A DNA stretch of 64,000 nucleotides from contig NZ_AP024355.1 in NCBI RefSeq assembly GCF_019704135.1, positions 1,302,001 to 1,366,000 of the forward strand. Reading direction: 5' to 3'. Below, one piece after another: positions 63,912 to 64,000 of this stretch (its first letter is position 1; every line of letters starts with the position of its first letter). This DNA comes from Desulfuromonas versatilis (GTDB taxonomy: Bacteria > Desulfobacterota > Desulfuromonadia > Desulfuromonadales > NIT-T3). A model generated the notes under the pieces. The model worked only from the letters and a program-made list of their open reading frames with translations. It was not told where the DNA came from and did not search any database. A program made the position numbers and the translations under genes.

Positions 63912-64000
63912 ATGATCTATCGTTTTCTGCTGGTACTGCTGGTGTTGCTGCTCCCGGCCATCGCCTTTGGCGAGGGGTCGCCCCGCCTGGCGGTGGAAAA
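63912..64000 (+). CDS. Secreted or lipid-free exported protein, N-terminal fragment
   Basis: Only 29 codons are in the window. ATG 63912 behind GAGGAAAGGAT gives a classic signal peptide (MIYRFLLVLLVLLLPAIAFG) with likely cleavage after AFG, then EGSPRLAVEK. No family can be named from this. Confidence 0.6.
   Translation, partial: MIYRFLLVLLVLLLPAIAFGEGSPRLAVE

Overview
The window is a GC-rich chromosomal segment whose gene content and order (trpA-accD-folC-lptD, tRNA-fMet plus tilS-ftsH-folP-cdaA-ybbR-glmM, cimA, GcvPA/PB, MetV/MetF, ComEA-like helix-hairpin-helix proteins, an FmdB zinc ribbon, TRAP transporters, separate pta and ackA, a clostridial-type 2[4Fe-4S] ferredoxin) suggest an anaerobic Desulfuromonadales/Geobacterales bacterium of the Desulfuromonas, Geobacter or Pelobacter type. 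LptD, TonB and TatA confirm a Gram-negative envelope. The species assignment is inference. I see no CRISPR array, insertion sequence, prophage or rRNA.

Layout. 1-9,700: 3' end of an RhlB-like RNA helicase, an SRPBCC protein, a family-5 uracil-DNA glycosylase, trpA, a cyclic-nucleotide-phosphodiesterase-like metallohydrolase, accD, folC, lptD (with an unusual N-terminal domain), a secreted ComEA-like protein and an FtsB-like protein. 9,700-13,700: argS, a SPOR protein, a sugar-nucleotide epimerase and two CAT-anticodon tRNAs. 13,770-26,234: tilS and ftsH, then an almost gapless run folP-cdaA-cdaR-glmM-pdxJ-acpS-nnrDE-CBS-tsaE-lpdA. 26,291-30,165: lysC, cimA, a helix-hairpin-helix protein and a 51-aa zinc-ribbon protein. 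30,190-36,300: an E2-like acyltransferase whose lipoyl lysine is replaced, a Lon-like protease, a structured leader RNA ahead of a secreted protein, and a soluble PAS histidine kinase. 36,300-50,000: mostly small accessory genes: thioesterase, pyroglutamyl peptidase, membrane proteins, truC, a PHP-APH fusion, a ferritin-like protein, a lipoprotein, a TAXI binding protein, a universal stress protein, a DctPQM transporter, DUF4126, FmdB and a diguanylate cyclase with a degenerate receiver. 50,000-57,160: a C1/glycine operon folD-metV-metF-gcvT-gcvH-gcvPA-gcvPB. 57,160-64,000: tonB, pta, ackA (convergent), ferredoxin, tatA, a zinc-finger/DUF3426 protein, hpt and the start of a secreted protein.

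How the genes work together. The folate genes (folC, folP, folD, metV, metF) and the glycine cleavage genes form a C1 network; pta and ackA link acetyl-CoA to acetate and ATP; lpdA can serve the glycine cleavage L-protein. lysC and cimA supply aspartate-family amino acids and pyruvate-derived isoleucine. cdaA-cdaR-glmM carries the classic c-di-AMP/cell-wall-precursor linkage. The observations I rate highest are the LptD N-terminal binding-protein-like domain, the E2-like protein with Asp at the lipoyl-lysine position, the PHP-APH fusion, the structured leader at 34262-34438, and long perfect inverted repeats at convergent gene ends. I found no complete novel multi-gene defence or mobile system.
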